A stretch of DNA of 64,000 nt from Thalassotalea sp. PS06 (GTDB lineage: Bacteria > Pseudomonadota > Gammaproteobacteria > Enterobacterales > Alteromonadaceae). This document shows positions 1-9,734 of the stretch, piece by piece. Every line of letters starts with the position of its first letter. Positions within the stretch are counted from its first letter, which is position 1. The translations under genes were made by a program, and so were the position numbers. The stretch is from the NCBI RefSeq assembly GCF_007197775.1, contig NZ_CP041638.1, positions 1,674,001 to 1,738,000 of the forward strand. The letters are read 5' to 3'. The notes under the pieces are model-generated. The model saw nothing but the letters and a program-made list of their open reading frames with translations, was not told where the DNA came from and ran no database searches.

Positions 1-1372
1 AATTGAAATGATCCGAACGATAGTAGCTACCCGCTGCTGGATTTGTACCTTTTACCAGATGACGTCCTTGCTTTTCAGCCGCTTCAGCCAAATAGTCTTC
101 TACTTCAGATTTACCCTTACCGCGAACGATCATATCTTCCGTTGGGCCAAGGATATTCAGGCTATCTAAGTTAAATACCGCAACCGTTTTGTCCATCGCA
201 TAGGACGGGTTCTGTGCGTAATATAAAGAACCTAATAAGCCTTGTTCTTCCGCTGTAGTAGCCAATACTGTGATCGAACGTTTAGGCGCTTTATCCAGGG
301 AACCGAATGCTTTGGCGATTTCAATCATGCCACCAATACCTGTGGCATTGTCGTGGGCACCATTATAAATTTGATCGCCCTCTAACGAGGTATCGGTACC
401 AATGTGATCCCAGTGACCGGTCAGTAGAATATGCTCGTCAGGGGTTGCGGAGCCAGGTAATGTTGCAACAAAGTTATTTGAAGTAGAACGCTTTAAGGTG
501 CTGTTTACTGTGGCATTGGCGTTCAGGCCCAGAGATTTAGCGATAGGTCCCTGCAAGGCTTTTTGCTTGTATTCATCGAAGTTTAAACCGGCTTGGTTAA
601 ATATTTTCACCGCCGTATCCCGGGTTAACCAACCTTCAAGGCTAACACGATCCATATTTTTATCTTCACGATACAAACCGTACTGAGGACCGGTCCAGCT
701 ATTGGTAACCACCGACCATGGGTATGAAGCCGGTGCGGTTTCATGGACGATAACGGCTGCCGCCGCGCCCTGGCGACTGGCTTCTTCATATTTATAGGTC
801 CAGCGGCCGTAGTAAGTCATGGCGCTCCCCGTGAACAAATCCGGATTTTGCGTTTCAAAACCAGGGTCGTTTACCAAAATAACAACGGTTTTACCCTTTA
901 CGTCGAGATCCTGATAATCATTCCACTTGTATTCAGGCGCATTTATGCCATAGCCAACAAAGACAATTTCGGAATCTTTTATTGATTCTTTTTCACTAAC
1001 TCGTGCGGTACCCAGTACCATGTCGTCGATATAGTTAAATGTTGCGGTTTTACCCTTGCCAGTCACGGTTAACACCACATCTGGATTAGCGGTAATTTCC
1101 GTTAATTCCACCGGCTGCAGGTAACTGCCGTTGTATCCGCCTTTAAAACCAGCTTCTTTAAAGTGCTTGGTGAGATAATCCATGGTTTTTTTCTCACCTT
1201 CACTGGTCGGAAGACGACCACCGAATGCATCAGAGGATAGGATTTTTGTATGCTTATGTAGCTCTGATTCAGAAATATCCTGATAGGCCTGTTCCAGAGT
1301 TTTTGCTTGTGCGGTAGTTAATACCGATGCCGCAATGACGGTGCCTAGCAAGCTGTATAACTTATCTGTCAT
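1..1372 (-). CDS. Secreted M28-family aminopeptidase, partial (C-terminus beyond the window)
   Basis: The reverse strand reads openly from an ATG at 1372 to the window edge, so the C-terminus is missing. The product starts MTDKLYSLLGTVIAASVL and has a signal peptide ending near AQA, which implies export. A middle part resembling a protease-associated (PA) domain precedes the zinc peptidase core. That core shows HWDHIG, NGAHDNATG and EEQGLLGS, the metal-binding and catalytic motifs of M28 (co-catalytic zinc) peptidases. M28 enzymes remove N-terminal residues from peptides, here probably in the periplasm or outside the cell. It is transcribed divergently from the ABC exporter. Family assignment is firm; substrate is unknown. 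Confidence 0.9.
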   Translation of the reverse strand, partial: MTDKLYSLLGTVIAASVLTTAQAKTLEQAYQDISESELHKHTKILSSDAFGGRLPTSEGEKKTMDYLTKHFKEAGFKGGYNGSYLQPVELTEITANPDVVLTVTGKGKTATFNYIDDMVLGTARVSEKESIKDSEIVFVGYGINAPEYKWNDYQDLDVKGKTVVILVNDPGFETQNPDLFTGSAMTYYGRWTYKYEEASRQGAAAAVIVHETAPASYPWSVVTNSWTGPQYGLYREDKNMDRVSLEGWLTRDTAVKIFNQAGLNFDEYKQKALQGPIAKSLGLNANATVNSTLKRSTSNNFVATLPGSATPDEHILLTGHWDHIGTDTSLEGDQIYNGAHDNATGIGGMIEIAKAFGSLDKAPKRSITVLATTAEEQGLLGSLYYAQNPSYAMDKTVAVFNLDSLNILGPTEDMIVRGKGKSEVEDYLAEAAEKQGRHLVKGTNPAAGSYYRSDHFN

Positions 1373-1620
1373 AGAAATTACTTCCTTAAAATTTGCCGGC
1401 ATACGTTAGCGAATTGAAGTCAGAATTGGAAGCAAAAAACCTTGAGTTACCGTGTCGATACGGTAGTTGGGAATTGTGTGTTAACTGCAAAAATCATTGC
1501 AATGTTTATTAACGGGTTTAAACTTGCATGTTAACAAAGAGTTAGATTACGTCCAAAAGGATTACGCTAATTCCACTTCAGTTAGCGCTGACCATCGCAT
1601 TGTGCATTTAAAGGAATATT

Positions 1621-2421
1621 ATGATTTCTGTAGAGAATCTGACGAAAACCTTTACCCTCAACACCAAATCCAAAAAAGATCGCAGTCATAAACTCGATCC
1701 CCGTCAACATGATGGTGTTTTCAACGCCTTGATGGGGGTAAGTTTTCATTGCGAAAAAGGTGAAGTTTTAGGTTTACTTGGCCCAAATGGAGCGGGCAAA
1801 ACTACCACATTACGCATTTTATCGTCGGCGTTAAAACCCGACAGTGGTGCGGTTCGAATCAATGAAGTTGACGTGGTGAAATCACCATTGTTGGCGAAAC
1901 AAAAGATTGGTTTTTTATCGGGTAAAACCGGTTTGTATGGCCGCTTAACTGCCAGGGAAAATATTGAGTTTTTCGCCCGTTTGCACGGCGTAAGCGACGA
2001 ATATCTGGCCACGGTCGCAGAGGAAATTTACGCCAACCTCGCGATTGCCCCATACCTTGATAGACGCGTTGAGCATTTATCAACGGGGATGCAGCAAAAG
2101 GTGTCCATTGCCCGAGCTGTTATCCATAAACCGGATGTACTGGTGTTAGATGAACCTACTACCGGGTTGGATATCATGGCGACAGAAATCATTCTTGAAT
2201 TTATTGAACTGACCAAAGAGCAGGGCACCGCGGTGATTTTTTCCACCCATCACCTCGATGAGGTGGCAATGCTGGCGGATCGAGTAACGGTTATCGATAA
2301 GGGAACCAGTGCTTTTTCGGATTCACTTGATGCGTTCCGGGAATTGAGTCCAGACCATGATTTACGTCGTTCATTTATGCATGTGTTAGAGCAGGGGAAT
2401 CATCATGTGGCAAGTATTTAA
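1621..2421 (+). CDS. natA: ABC transporter ATP-binding protein, NatA-type
   Basis: A 266-residue nucleotide-binding subunit. Visible motifs are Walker A (GPNGAGKTT, about residue 55), the ABC signature LSTGMQQK, Walker B (VLVLDEPTTGLD) and the H-loop (STHHLDE). The start is an ATG with AAAGGA just upstream. The 3' end overlaps the following permease gene by 17 bp, so the two are translationally coupled and form one exporter. In NatAB systems the pair extrudes Na+, but related pairs export drugs or other solutes, so the substrate is inferred only. An insertion near residues 15-30 (KSKKDRSHKLDPRQHDG) between the first strand and Walker A is slightly unusual. Confidence 0.9.
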   Translation: MISVENLTKTFTLNTKSKKDRSHKLDPRQHDGVFNALMGVSFHCEKGEVLGLLGPNGAGKTTTLRILSSALKPDSGAVRINEVDVVKSPLLAKQKIGFLSGKTGLYGRLTARENIEFFARLHGVSDEYLATVAEEIYANLAIAPYLDRRVEHLSTGMQQKVSIARAVIHKPDVLVLDEPTTGLDIMATEIILEFIELTKEQGTAVIFSTHHLDEVAMLADRVTVIDKGTSAFSDSLDAFRELSPDHDLRRSFMHVLEQGNHHVASI

Positions 2422-3607
2422 TAAAGAGCTCATTGAGCTGCTCAGAGACACCAAAACGCTGTTTTTTATCATCGCCTTACCTATGGTGGTATTCCCGGTC
2501 CTTTTCGGCTTAATTGGCTTTTTAGGCTCAACCGCAGCCCTTAAAGAACACCAGAAAATGGTGCGCTACGTGCTTGTTAATCCGGAAGCATCGGACCGTT
2601 TTGCCAATACCATGTTCTATCATAGCGATTTTGAAAAAGTCGATTTAGAACTGAGCGGTGAGGAAGATTACATCAATGCCATTAAAACCAAAAAAGCCGA
2701 TTTAGTTATTGTTCTAAACCCAGATTTTGAACAGCACTTTGAGGCAGGTGAGTCCAGTCATTGGCAGGTTTATTACAACGGCGCCAATGTCATTTCCGGC
2801 ATAGGCATCAAAGTTAAAGAGGCCTTTGAAGAATTTGTGACTGTATTGCAGGATAAGATACTCGCCGAAAAAGGCTTTAGTGCCAGTGAGCTGTTAGCGT
2901 TCAAAGATCCGGTGATTTTCGAGCAACACGATACCGCCGATGACAGGGAAAGTTTTGGCGAAACCTTAGGTGGATTTATACCCTACATTCTTATTCCATT
3001 ATGTCTGACGGGCGCCATGTACCCAGCGATTGATCTCGGCGCCGGTGAGAAAGAACGGGGCACCATTGAAACCCTGCTGCTAACACCGGTATCGAGGTTC
3101 TCGATTGTAATCGGCAAGTTTTTAACCATTACCGCAACGGCGATGATGACGGCATTAATCACCATATTTTCCATGGTTTTCTGGTCGTTTATTATTGGTA
3201 GTCTGTTCGATGTATCTCAGGTTTCAAGTATTCTCGCTTCGGTAAGCTGGTTTGATTACCTGTTGATGGTTTTATTGTTGTTGCCGGTATCAGCAATCTT
3301 CTCGGCAATTTTGCTGGCGATATCCATATATGCAAGCTCCTACAAAGAAGCGCAAAACTATATGGGGCCGCTAACCATACTGGTAATATTCCCGATAATT
3401 GCGCCTATGTTACCGGGGATAAAACTCAACTTTATGTGGGCTCTGGTGCCTATTTCGAATGTCGCTCTGGCGATAAAAGAGTTGTTAAAAGGTACCATTG
3501 AATACAGTTATTTGGTCCCCATTTTTATCTCAACCGGTATTTTCGCGTTTTTATCTATCGCTTTTTGCGTGTACTGGTTTAACAAAGAATCGGTATTATT
3601 CCGCTAA
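2405..3607 (+). CDS. natB: ABC transporter permease, NatB/ABC-2 type
   Basis: A 400-residue ABC-2 type permease. One hydrophobic segment lies at about residues 20-45, followed by a roughly 140-residue hydrophilic extracytoplasmic domain, then a cluster of about five membrane segments from residue 185 to the C-terminus. The motif GAGEKERGTIETLLLTPVSR is typical of this permease family, just before a membrane segment. The start overlaps the ATPase gene and has GGGGAATC upstream. It should form the membrane channel of the exporter energised by the upstream ATPase. Cargo is not evident. Confidence 0.9.
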   Translation: MWQVFNKELIELLRDTKTLFFIIALPMVVFPVLFGLIGFLGSTAALKEHQKMVRYVLVNPEASDRFANTMFYHSDFEKVDLELSGEEDYINAIKTKKADLVIVLNPDFEQHFEAGESSHWQVYYNGANVISGIGIKVKEAFEEFVTVLQDKILAEKGFSASELLAFKDPVIFEQHDTADDRESFGETLGGFIPYILIPLCLTGAMYPAIDLGAGEKERGTIETLLLTPVSRFSIVIGKFLTITATAMMTALITIFSMVFWSFIIGSLFDVSQVSSILASVSWFDYLLMVLLLLPVSAIFSAILLAISIYASSYKEAQNYMGPLTILVIFPIIAPMLPGIKLNFMWALVPISNVALAIKELLKGTIEYSYLVPIFISTGIFAFLSIAFCVYWFNKESVLFR

Positions 3608-3620
3608 TTAACGTAGTTAC

Positions 3621-3641
3621 GGGAGGCAAAATATGCCTCCC
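3621..3641. terminator. Hairpin after the ABC exporter operon, candidate terminator
   Basis: GGGAGGCA and TGCCTCCC form an 8-bp stem with a 5-nt loop, 13 bp after the permease stop. No T-run follows, so intrinsic termination is uncertain. Confidence 0.35.
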
Positions 3642-3683
3642 ACTTCCGCATTTCCCGCCCATCCCCGAGATCGTGTAAAAAAA

Positions 3684-4802
<1,119 letters not shown>

Positions 4803-4813
4803 GAAAGCCGACA

Positions 4814-7198
4814 ATGAAATTTAGTGAATCCTGGTTAAGAGAATGGGTGAACCCGGCAAATACTTCTGAAGAACTGACGCATCAAATCACCATGGCCGGT
4901 CTTGAAGTAGACGGCGTTGATGCGGTTGCTGGCGAGTTTACCAATGTGGTTGTTGGTGAAGTGATTGAATGTGGCCAGCACCCTGATGCAGACAAATTAC
5001 AGGTTACCAAAGTAAACGTTGGTGACGAAGTGGTTGATATTGTATGTGGCGCCAAAAACTGTCGCCTGGGCTTAAAAGTTGCGGTTGCTAAAGTTGGCGC
5101 GGTTCTGCCGGGTAACTTTAAAATCAAAAAAGCTAAGCTTCGCGGTCAACCATCTTTCGGTATGCTTTGCTCAGAATCTGAGCTTGGCATGGCAGAAAGC
5201 GCTGATGGCATTATCGAGCTACCAAATGATGCGCCAGTAGGTGTTGATATTCGTGAATACTTAACGCTTGATGATGTCACCATCGATGTGGATTTAACCT
5301 CAAACCGTGGTGATTGCTTAGGTATTCGTGGCCTTGCCCGTGAGGTTGGCGTATTAAACAACCTTGAAGTCAACGAAGTAAGCTGTGAGCCACAAGCACC
5401 GTCAATTGATGATCTACTGCCGATTGAAATCACTGCCGGCGAAGCTTGTCCTCGCTACTTAGGCCGTGTGATCAAAGGTATCAATGTTAATGCCACCACA
5501 CCATTGTGGATGGTAGAAAAGCTACGCCGTTGTGGTGTCCGTGCTATCGACCCTGTGGTTGATGTAACGAACTACGTATTACTTGAGCTTGGTCATCCAA
5601 TGCACGCATTCGATTTAGCGAAAATCGATGGCGGTATCAATGTTCGTTTTGCTAAAGCCGAAGAGCCATTAACTTTGCTTGATGGTCAGGAAGTAAAACT
5701 GAACGAACAAACATTAGTCATTAGCGACCACAGCAAGCCATTAGCGATGGCGGGTATCTTCGGTGGTGAAGATTCTGGCGTATCTGCTAATACTCAGGAT
5801 ATCTTGTTAGAAAGTGCTTTCTTCGCACCATTAGCAATTCTAGGTAAAGCCCGTCAATACGGTTTGCACACCGATGCATCGCACCGTTATGAGCGTGGTG
5901 TTGACCCGGAACTACAGTTTGCAGCAATGGAACGCGCTACCGCGCTATTGCTTGAAATTGTTGGTGGTCAGGCTGGCCCAATCGTTGAAGCTAAATCTGA
6001 ACAGCATTTACCTAAAGCAACGCCAGTAACCTTGCGTCGCTCAAAATTAGACAGCCGTATCGGTATTCACATTGAAACCGAACAGGTTACTGAGATCCTA
6101 ACTCGTTTAGGTTTTGCGGTTACCTTTAGTGATGACCAATGGTCGGTTGAAGTGCCGCCGTATCGTTTTGATATCAGCATTGAAGAAGACTTAACCGAAG
6201 AAGTTGCCCGTGTTTATGGCTACAACAACATTCCAAATGTTGCTCCACAAGCCAAACTGACCATGCGTCAGCACCACGAAGCAAGCCTTAATATCGGTAA
6301 GTTCAAAGACACCTTGGTTACTCGTGGTTACCAGGAAGCAATTACTTATAGCTTCGTTGATCCAAAAATTCAGCAATTACTATTCCCTGAGCAGGAAGTA
6401 TTGACCTTACCACACCCGATTTCCTCGGAAATGTCGGTTATGCGCGTAAGCTTATGGCCAGGTCTGTTGCAATCGGTTGTTTATAACCAGAATCGTCAGC
6501 AAAGCCGTGTGCGTTTATTCGAAAGCGGTTTGAGCTTTATCCCGGATAGCGATGCGGAAAATGGTGTTCGTCAGGAACCTATGTTTGCCGGTGTTATCAC
6601 CGGTCTTCGCAGCGGTGAGCACTGGCAGCTGGAAAAAGCTGGTGTTGATTTCTTCGATGCCAAAGGCGACGTTGAAGCACTACTTGCGTTAACCGCAGAC
6701 AGCAGCGCTTACGAGTTTAAAGCGGCTGAGCACAGCGCACTGCACCCAGGTCAAACAGCGGCAATTTATCGCGGTGAAGAGCTTGTTGGTTTCGTTGGTG
6801 CGGTTCATCCAGAGCTTGAGCGTAAGCTTGGATTAAACGGTCGTACCTTGGTATTTGAACTGCGTCAGAGCGAAATTTTGACTCAGGCAATCCCAGAAGC
6901 TCAGGATATTTCCAAATTCCCAGCTAACCGACGTGATATTGCGGTTATCGTAAAAGATGACATCAGTGCAAATTCTGTGCTACAACTCATTGAAAAGGTT
7001 GGCACAAATCATCTAGTTGACCTAGAATTGTTTGATGTATATCAGGGCAAGGGAATAGAGCCTGGCTATAAGAGTCTGGCAATCGCATTAACCTTGCAAG
7101 ACAAGGAACGTACTCTGGAAGAGAAAGACATCAATAATGTTGTGCAAACCGTTGTGCAGGCCCTGACCACTGAACTTGATGCATCATTGAGAGACTAA
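4814..7198 (+). CDS. pheT: Phenylalanine--tRNA ligase beta subunit
   Basis: A 794-residue subunit of typical length. The N-terminal EMAP-II-like tRNA-binding domain is visible around residues 40-150 ([25 protein letters not shown]). The B3/B4 editing domain is at about 210-400 ([22 protein letters not shown]), followed by the B5 and catalytic-like domains. The C-terminal anticodon-binding FDX-ACB domain includes [10 protein letters not shown] and [16 protein letters not shown]. It pairs with PheS for tRNA-Phe charging and editing of mischarged Tyr. The gene sits between pheS and ihfA, with 4 bp to ihfA. Confidence 0.98.
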   Translation: MKFSESWLREWVNPANTSEELTHQITMAGLEVDGVDAVAGEFTNVVVGEVIECGQHPDADKLQVTKVNVGDEVVDIVCGAKNCRLGLKVAVAKVGAVLPGNFKIKKAKLRGQPSFGMLCSESELGMAESADGIIELPNDAPVGVDIREYLTLDDVTIDVDLTSNRGDCLGIRGLAREVGVLNNLEVNEVSCEPQAPSIDDLLPIEITAGEACPRYLGRVIKGINVNATTPLWMVEKLRRCGVRAIDPVVDVTNYVLLELGHPMHAFDLAKIDGGINVRFAKAEEPLTLLDGQEVKLNEQTLVISDHSKPLAMAGIFGGEDSGVSANTQDILLESAFFAPLAILGKARQYGLHTDASHRYERGVDPELQFAAMERATALLLEIVGGQAGPIVEAKSEQHLPKATPVTLRRSKLDSRIGIHIETEQVTEILTRLGFAVTFSDDQWSVEVPPYRFDISIEEDLTEEVARVYGYNNIPNVAPQAKLTMRQHHEASLNIGKFKDTLVTRGYQEAITYSFVDPKIQQLLFPEQEVLTLPHPISSEMSVMRVSLWPGLLQSVVYNQNRQQSRVRLFESGLSFIPDSDAENGVRQEPMFAGVITGLRSGEHWQLEKAGVDFFDAKGDVEALLALTADSSAYEFKAAEHSALHPGQTAAIYRGEELVGFVGAVHPELERKLGLNGRTLVFELRQSEILTQAIPEAQDISKFPANRRDIAVIVKDDISANSVLQLIEKVGTNHLVDLELFDVYQGKGIEPGYKSLAIALTLQDKERTLEEKDINNVVQTVVQALTTELDASLRD

Positions 7199-7202
7199 GA
7201 GT

Positions 7203-7496
7203 ATGGCGCTAACTAAAGCAGAAGTATCTGAACACTTGTACGAACAACTCGGATTAAGCAAACGCGACGCGAAAATGATGGTGGAGGAATTCTTTGAAGA
7301 AATCCGAGCCTGTCTGGAAAATGGCGAGCAAGTAAAGCTGTCCGGTTTTGGTAATTTTGATTTGCGAGTGAAAAATGAGCGCCCAGGTCGAAACCCAAAA
7401 ACAGGTGAAGACATTCCAATCTCTGCACGTAAAGTAGTGACGTTCCGCCCGGGACAGAAACTAAAAGCTCGTGTAGAAGAATCGAACAAAGATTAG
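7203..7496 (+). CDS. ihfA: Integration host factor alpha subunit
   Basis: A 97-residue DNA-bending HU/IHF-family protein. It contains [24 protein letters not shown], here cited only as the N-terminal helix pair, and the beta-arm block [17 protein letters not shown] with the intercalating Pro in the arm. IhfA dimerises with IhfB to make sharp DNA bends in replication, recombination and transcription. The pheS-pheT-ihfA order is the classic gammaproteobacterial arrangement. A strong terminator lies 17 bp after the stop. Confidence 0.97.
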   Translation: MALTKAEVSEHLYEQLGLSKRDAKMMVEEFFEEIRACLENGEQVKLSGFGNFDLRVKNERPGRNPKTGEDIPISARKVVTFRPGQKLKARVEESNKD

Positions 7497-7513
7497 TTTT
7501 TGCTTATAGCTTC

Positions 7514-7541
7514 AAAAAAGGCGCCTGTTGGCGCCTTTTTT
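7514..7541 (+). terminator. Intrinsic terminator of pheST-ihfA
   Basis: AAAAAAGGCGCC and GGCGCCTTTTTT form a GC-rich stem around a TGTT loop, ending in a T-run. The form is canonical, and the A-run on the 5' side makes it potentially bidirectional. Confidence 0.9.
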
Positions 7542-7573
7542 ATTATCATTCAAACAGCCTTGAATAACCCTTA

Positions 7574-7673
7574 TATCGGTTCCCCTAAGTTTGTGCACAG
7601 CTTAAAGTTAGAGAAGCGGTTCATTGACCACATAGATTTCATTGGTATATTCATTCTATGTTGATGATGGTAT
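7574..7673 (-). repeat. Decayed relative of the 263-bp MITE-like element
   Basis: The block begins TATCGGTTCCCCTAAG and continues through TTTGTGCACAGCTTA, CACATAGATTTCATTGGTATA and TTCATTCTATGTTGATGA. It aligns with the reverse complement of the right half of the 263-bp element at 18425-18687 and 43597-43859, with many substitutions. Only about 100 bp is recognisable, with no clear second end or target duplication. It lies immediately before a small membrane protein gene and may affect its expression. Confidence 0.6.
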
Positions 7674-7690
7674 AAGATAATTCTCAATAT

Positions 7691-8143
7691 ATGACGGATA
7701 AACCTAATCCAATAGGGATGTTGTTCTTGAATAAATTTAAGTCTTTGTTGATAGTCGCCGGACTATCAATTGCCTATCCAGTATTAGCCTATTTGCTTTT
7801 GCCGTATTTAACCGATTTATTTTTCCCTGTGTTCTCGCAAGCAGAAGACACAGAAAGCCTTGTTTATTTACTGCTGTTAGGAATACCCCATAATCTAAGC
7901 TTTTTTATTTCGGCCGGTATCGCAGTGTGGCTAATTAATCTATGCTTTGCTCGCTTTAAAATGCTAATTTGCCTCGTGATAACCATGCCACTGGTGCTAA
8001 CCATGTTTCCCTTTGAAACGTCTTCTGCGGTGAACCAATACCAATCGGTAATCCACATTAAAGATCTATTAGTTTTCTTACTAACGCCTGCATTGTTCTA
8101 TCTTGTGAGCAAATTGTTTTCTGGCAATAAGCGTAAGGCTTAA
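7691..8143 (+). CDS. Uncharacterised small membrane protein
   Basis: 150 residues with about four hydrophobic segments (residues 15-35, 55-75, 80-105 and 120-145). I do not recognise the family. The ATG at 7691 has no convincing Shine-Dalgarno; an internal TTG at 7727 (LNKFKSLL) following AGGG is an alternative. It lies 7 bp before another small gene and just after a decayed mobile repeat. Coding potential is supported by the open length and hydrophobic pattern only. Confidence 0.55.
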   Translation: MTDKPNPIGMLFLNKFKSLLIVAGLSIAYPVLAYLLLPYLTDLFFPVFSQAEDTESLVYLLLLGIPHNLSFFISAGIAVWLINLCFARFKMLICLVITMPLVLTMFPFETSSAVNQYQSVIHIKDLLVFLLTPALFYLVSKLFSGNKRKA

Positions 8144-8179
8144 CTTGAAATGACTGACATTGTTTATCAAGGACAGTTA

Positions 8180-8578
8180 ATGCGAACAATTAAGTCTTTG
8201 GCGGTTGTCATCCTGGCAGCGCTAGCTGGTGGGCTTGCGGTTTATGTTTTTGTCTACACGACAAAAGACGAGCCACAAGTACTGGATATTCGTGTTGAAC
8301 AAATTCTAGAGCATGCCAATGTCGCTATTTCTGCAAACAATTGCGAAGGTGAAAGCCTAGAAACCGTCGGAGATGTTATGGCTAGCATTTTAGAAATTAA
8401 TCAAAGCAGTCGAATTAATCGCACAGGCTTGTCGTGCGATGAAATCCACTGCTGGTACAGCATATCCGAGTGCAACCCCTGGCAATCTAATGAATGCGGT
8501 TCAAGATTACTTCGCTTCGAAGTAAATCAAGATAAGACGATTGTGGCGTCTAGTTTTCAATGCCTGGAAATCCCTTGA
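8180..8578 (+). CDS. Uncharacterised membrane-anchored protein
   Basis: About 132 residues from the ATG at 8180, chosen because AAGGA lies 6 nt upstream; an in-frame ATG at 8150 would add ten residues. An N-terminal membrane segment (IKSLAVVILAALAGGLAVYVF) is followed by an extracytoplasmic part with six cysteines (NNCEGE, SCDEIHCWYSISEC, NECGS, FQCLE), suggesting disulphides. It probably forms a pair with the upstream membrane protein. No family is recognised. Confidence 0.55.
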   Translation: MRTIKSLAVVILAALAGGLAVYVFVYTTKDEPQVLDIRVEQILEHANVAISANNCEGESLETVGDVMASILEINQSSRINRTGLSCDEIHCWYSISECNPWQSNECGSRLLRFEVNQDKTIVASSFQCLEIP

Positions 8579-8583
8579 TTTTA

Positions 8584-8609
8584 GATACCGTGCAGTATCA
8601 CGGTATGAC
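8584..8609. repeat. GATWCC/GGWATGAC palindromic repeat, single copy
   Basis: GATACCGTG, loop CAGTAT, CACGGTATGAC: an 8-bp stem almost identical to the hairpin at 23100-23125. It lies just after the stop of the small membrane protein gene. Confidence 0.7.
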
Positions 8610-8659
8610 GAAGGTTATAGTTGTTTTTTCTGCCATCTGAATTCTGTGCTCTGCAGTCA

Positions 8660-8685
8660 GTAGCGGGCGTTTTAACGCCCGCTAC
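8660..8685. terminator. Hairpin at the 3' end of the 2-oxoacid oxidoreductase operon
   Basis: GTAGCGGGCGTT and AACGCCCGCTAC form a perfect 12-bp stem with a 2-nt loop. It overlaps the stop codon of the minus-strand beta-subunit gene and separates it from the converging small gene. No long T-run is present. Confidence 0.55.
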
Positions 8686-9734
8686 CTAAAACTCCCATTA
8701 ATACTATTCAACACCCGTTGCCCTGGGCAAAGAGCATCTTCACGGAGTTCGTTCAATGGTGTATCCGAGGTTTGATTAACCTCATGGTAGGTATCGATGG
8801 CCGGGTTTACATAAAACAGGCCGGTTAGGATCTCGTTTTTGGCTTTGTGCTCCTCAATCATGTTTACTGCGTGCAGCTTATCGTCACTGCGATAATCACT
8901 AGCCACCTTGTAAAGGCGAATGAGCGAACCATCGTGCAGGCAGATATCGTGATAGTTACCAGCAGGCAGGTCGCAGCTGATTTCGTCTTTTACCGGCACG
9001 AAATCACTAATGGCGGCGGTACTCACATGCTGTTGCACATAATCATAAGAGCGCTTTGAATTAGCCTGATTATTAAAGGTGACACAAGGTGAGATGATAT
9101 CGATAAAGGCAAAGCCCTGGTGGGAAATAGCGGCTTTTAATATCGACACCAGCTGTTTGCGATCGCCGGAGAAACAACGTGCCACGAAACTGGCACCGAG
9201 TTGCAGTGCCATTACACACAAATCGATTTCATTAAAGGGGCTGATTTCCCCAGCTTTGTTGCGGGCACCTTTATCGGATGTGGCCGCAAGCTGGCCTTTG
9301 GTTAAGCCATAAACACCGTTATTGGCCACCATATAAACCATATCAAGTCGGCGGCGGATAACATGGGCAAACTGACCTAAGCCGATAGATGCGGTATCGC
9401 CATCGCCAGACATCGCCAGATAGGTCAAATCTTTATTAGCAAGGTTTGCACCGGTTGTTACCGACGGCATACGGCCATGTACCGAGTTAAAACCGTGTGA
9501 GCGTCCAAGAAAATAATTAGGCGCTTTAGAAGAACAGCCAATGCCTGACATTTTGGCGATTTTATGTGGCGGCAGGGAAAGCTCGGCACAGGCATGAACA
9601 ATGGCGGCCGATATCGAATCGTGGCCACAGCCAGCACAAAGTGTGGAAACCACGCCTTCATAATCCCGGTAGGTTAATCCGATATCGTTAACCTTAAGGT
9701 TTTGATGGCGGAATGTTGATTTAGCGTAACTCAT
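8682..9734 (-). CDS. korB: 2-oxoacid:ferredoxin oxidoreductase, beta (TPP-binding) subunit
   Basis: A 350-residue thiamine diphosphate subunit. It contains LCAGCGHDSISAAI near the N-terminus and the TPP/Mg signature GDGDTASIG followed by MVANNGVYGLTKGQ. With the alpha/gamma subunit it oxidatively decarboxylates a 2-oxoacid (2-oxoglutarate or pyruvate) to an acyl-CoA while reducing ferredoxin. Its start overlaps the alpha gene by 14 bp, so it is the last gene of a three-gene operon. The 2-oxoglutarate preference is a guess from similarity to KorB; pyruvate cannot be excluded. Confidence 0.88.
   Translation of the reverse strand: MSYAKSTFRHQNLKVNDIGLTYRDYEGVVSTLCAGCGHDSISAAIVHACAELSLPPHKIAKMSGIGCSSKAPNYFLGRSHGFNSVHGRMPSVTTGANLANKDLTYLAMSGDGDTASIGLGQFAHVIRRRLDMVYMVANNGVYGLTKGQLAATSDKGARNKAGEISPFNEIDLCVMALQLGASFVARCFSGDRKQLVSILKAAISHQGFAFIDIISPCVTFNNQANSKRSYDYVQQHVSTAAISDFVPVKDEISCDLPAGNYHDICLHDGSLIRLYKVASDYRSDDKLHAVNMIEEHKAKNEILTGLFYVNPAIDTYHEVNQTSDTPLNELREDALCPGQRVLNSINGSFR

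Noticed and set aside
1497..1691. 64-residue open frame before natA
   Set aside because: It overlaps the natA start in another frame, has no RBS and no recognisable product.
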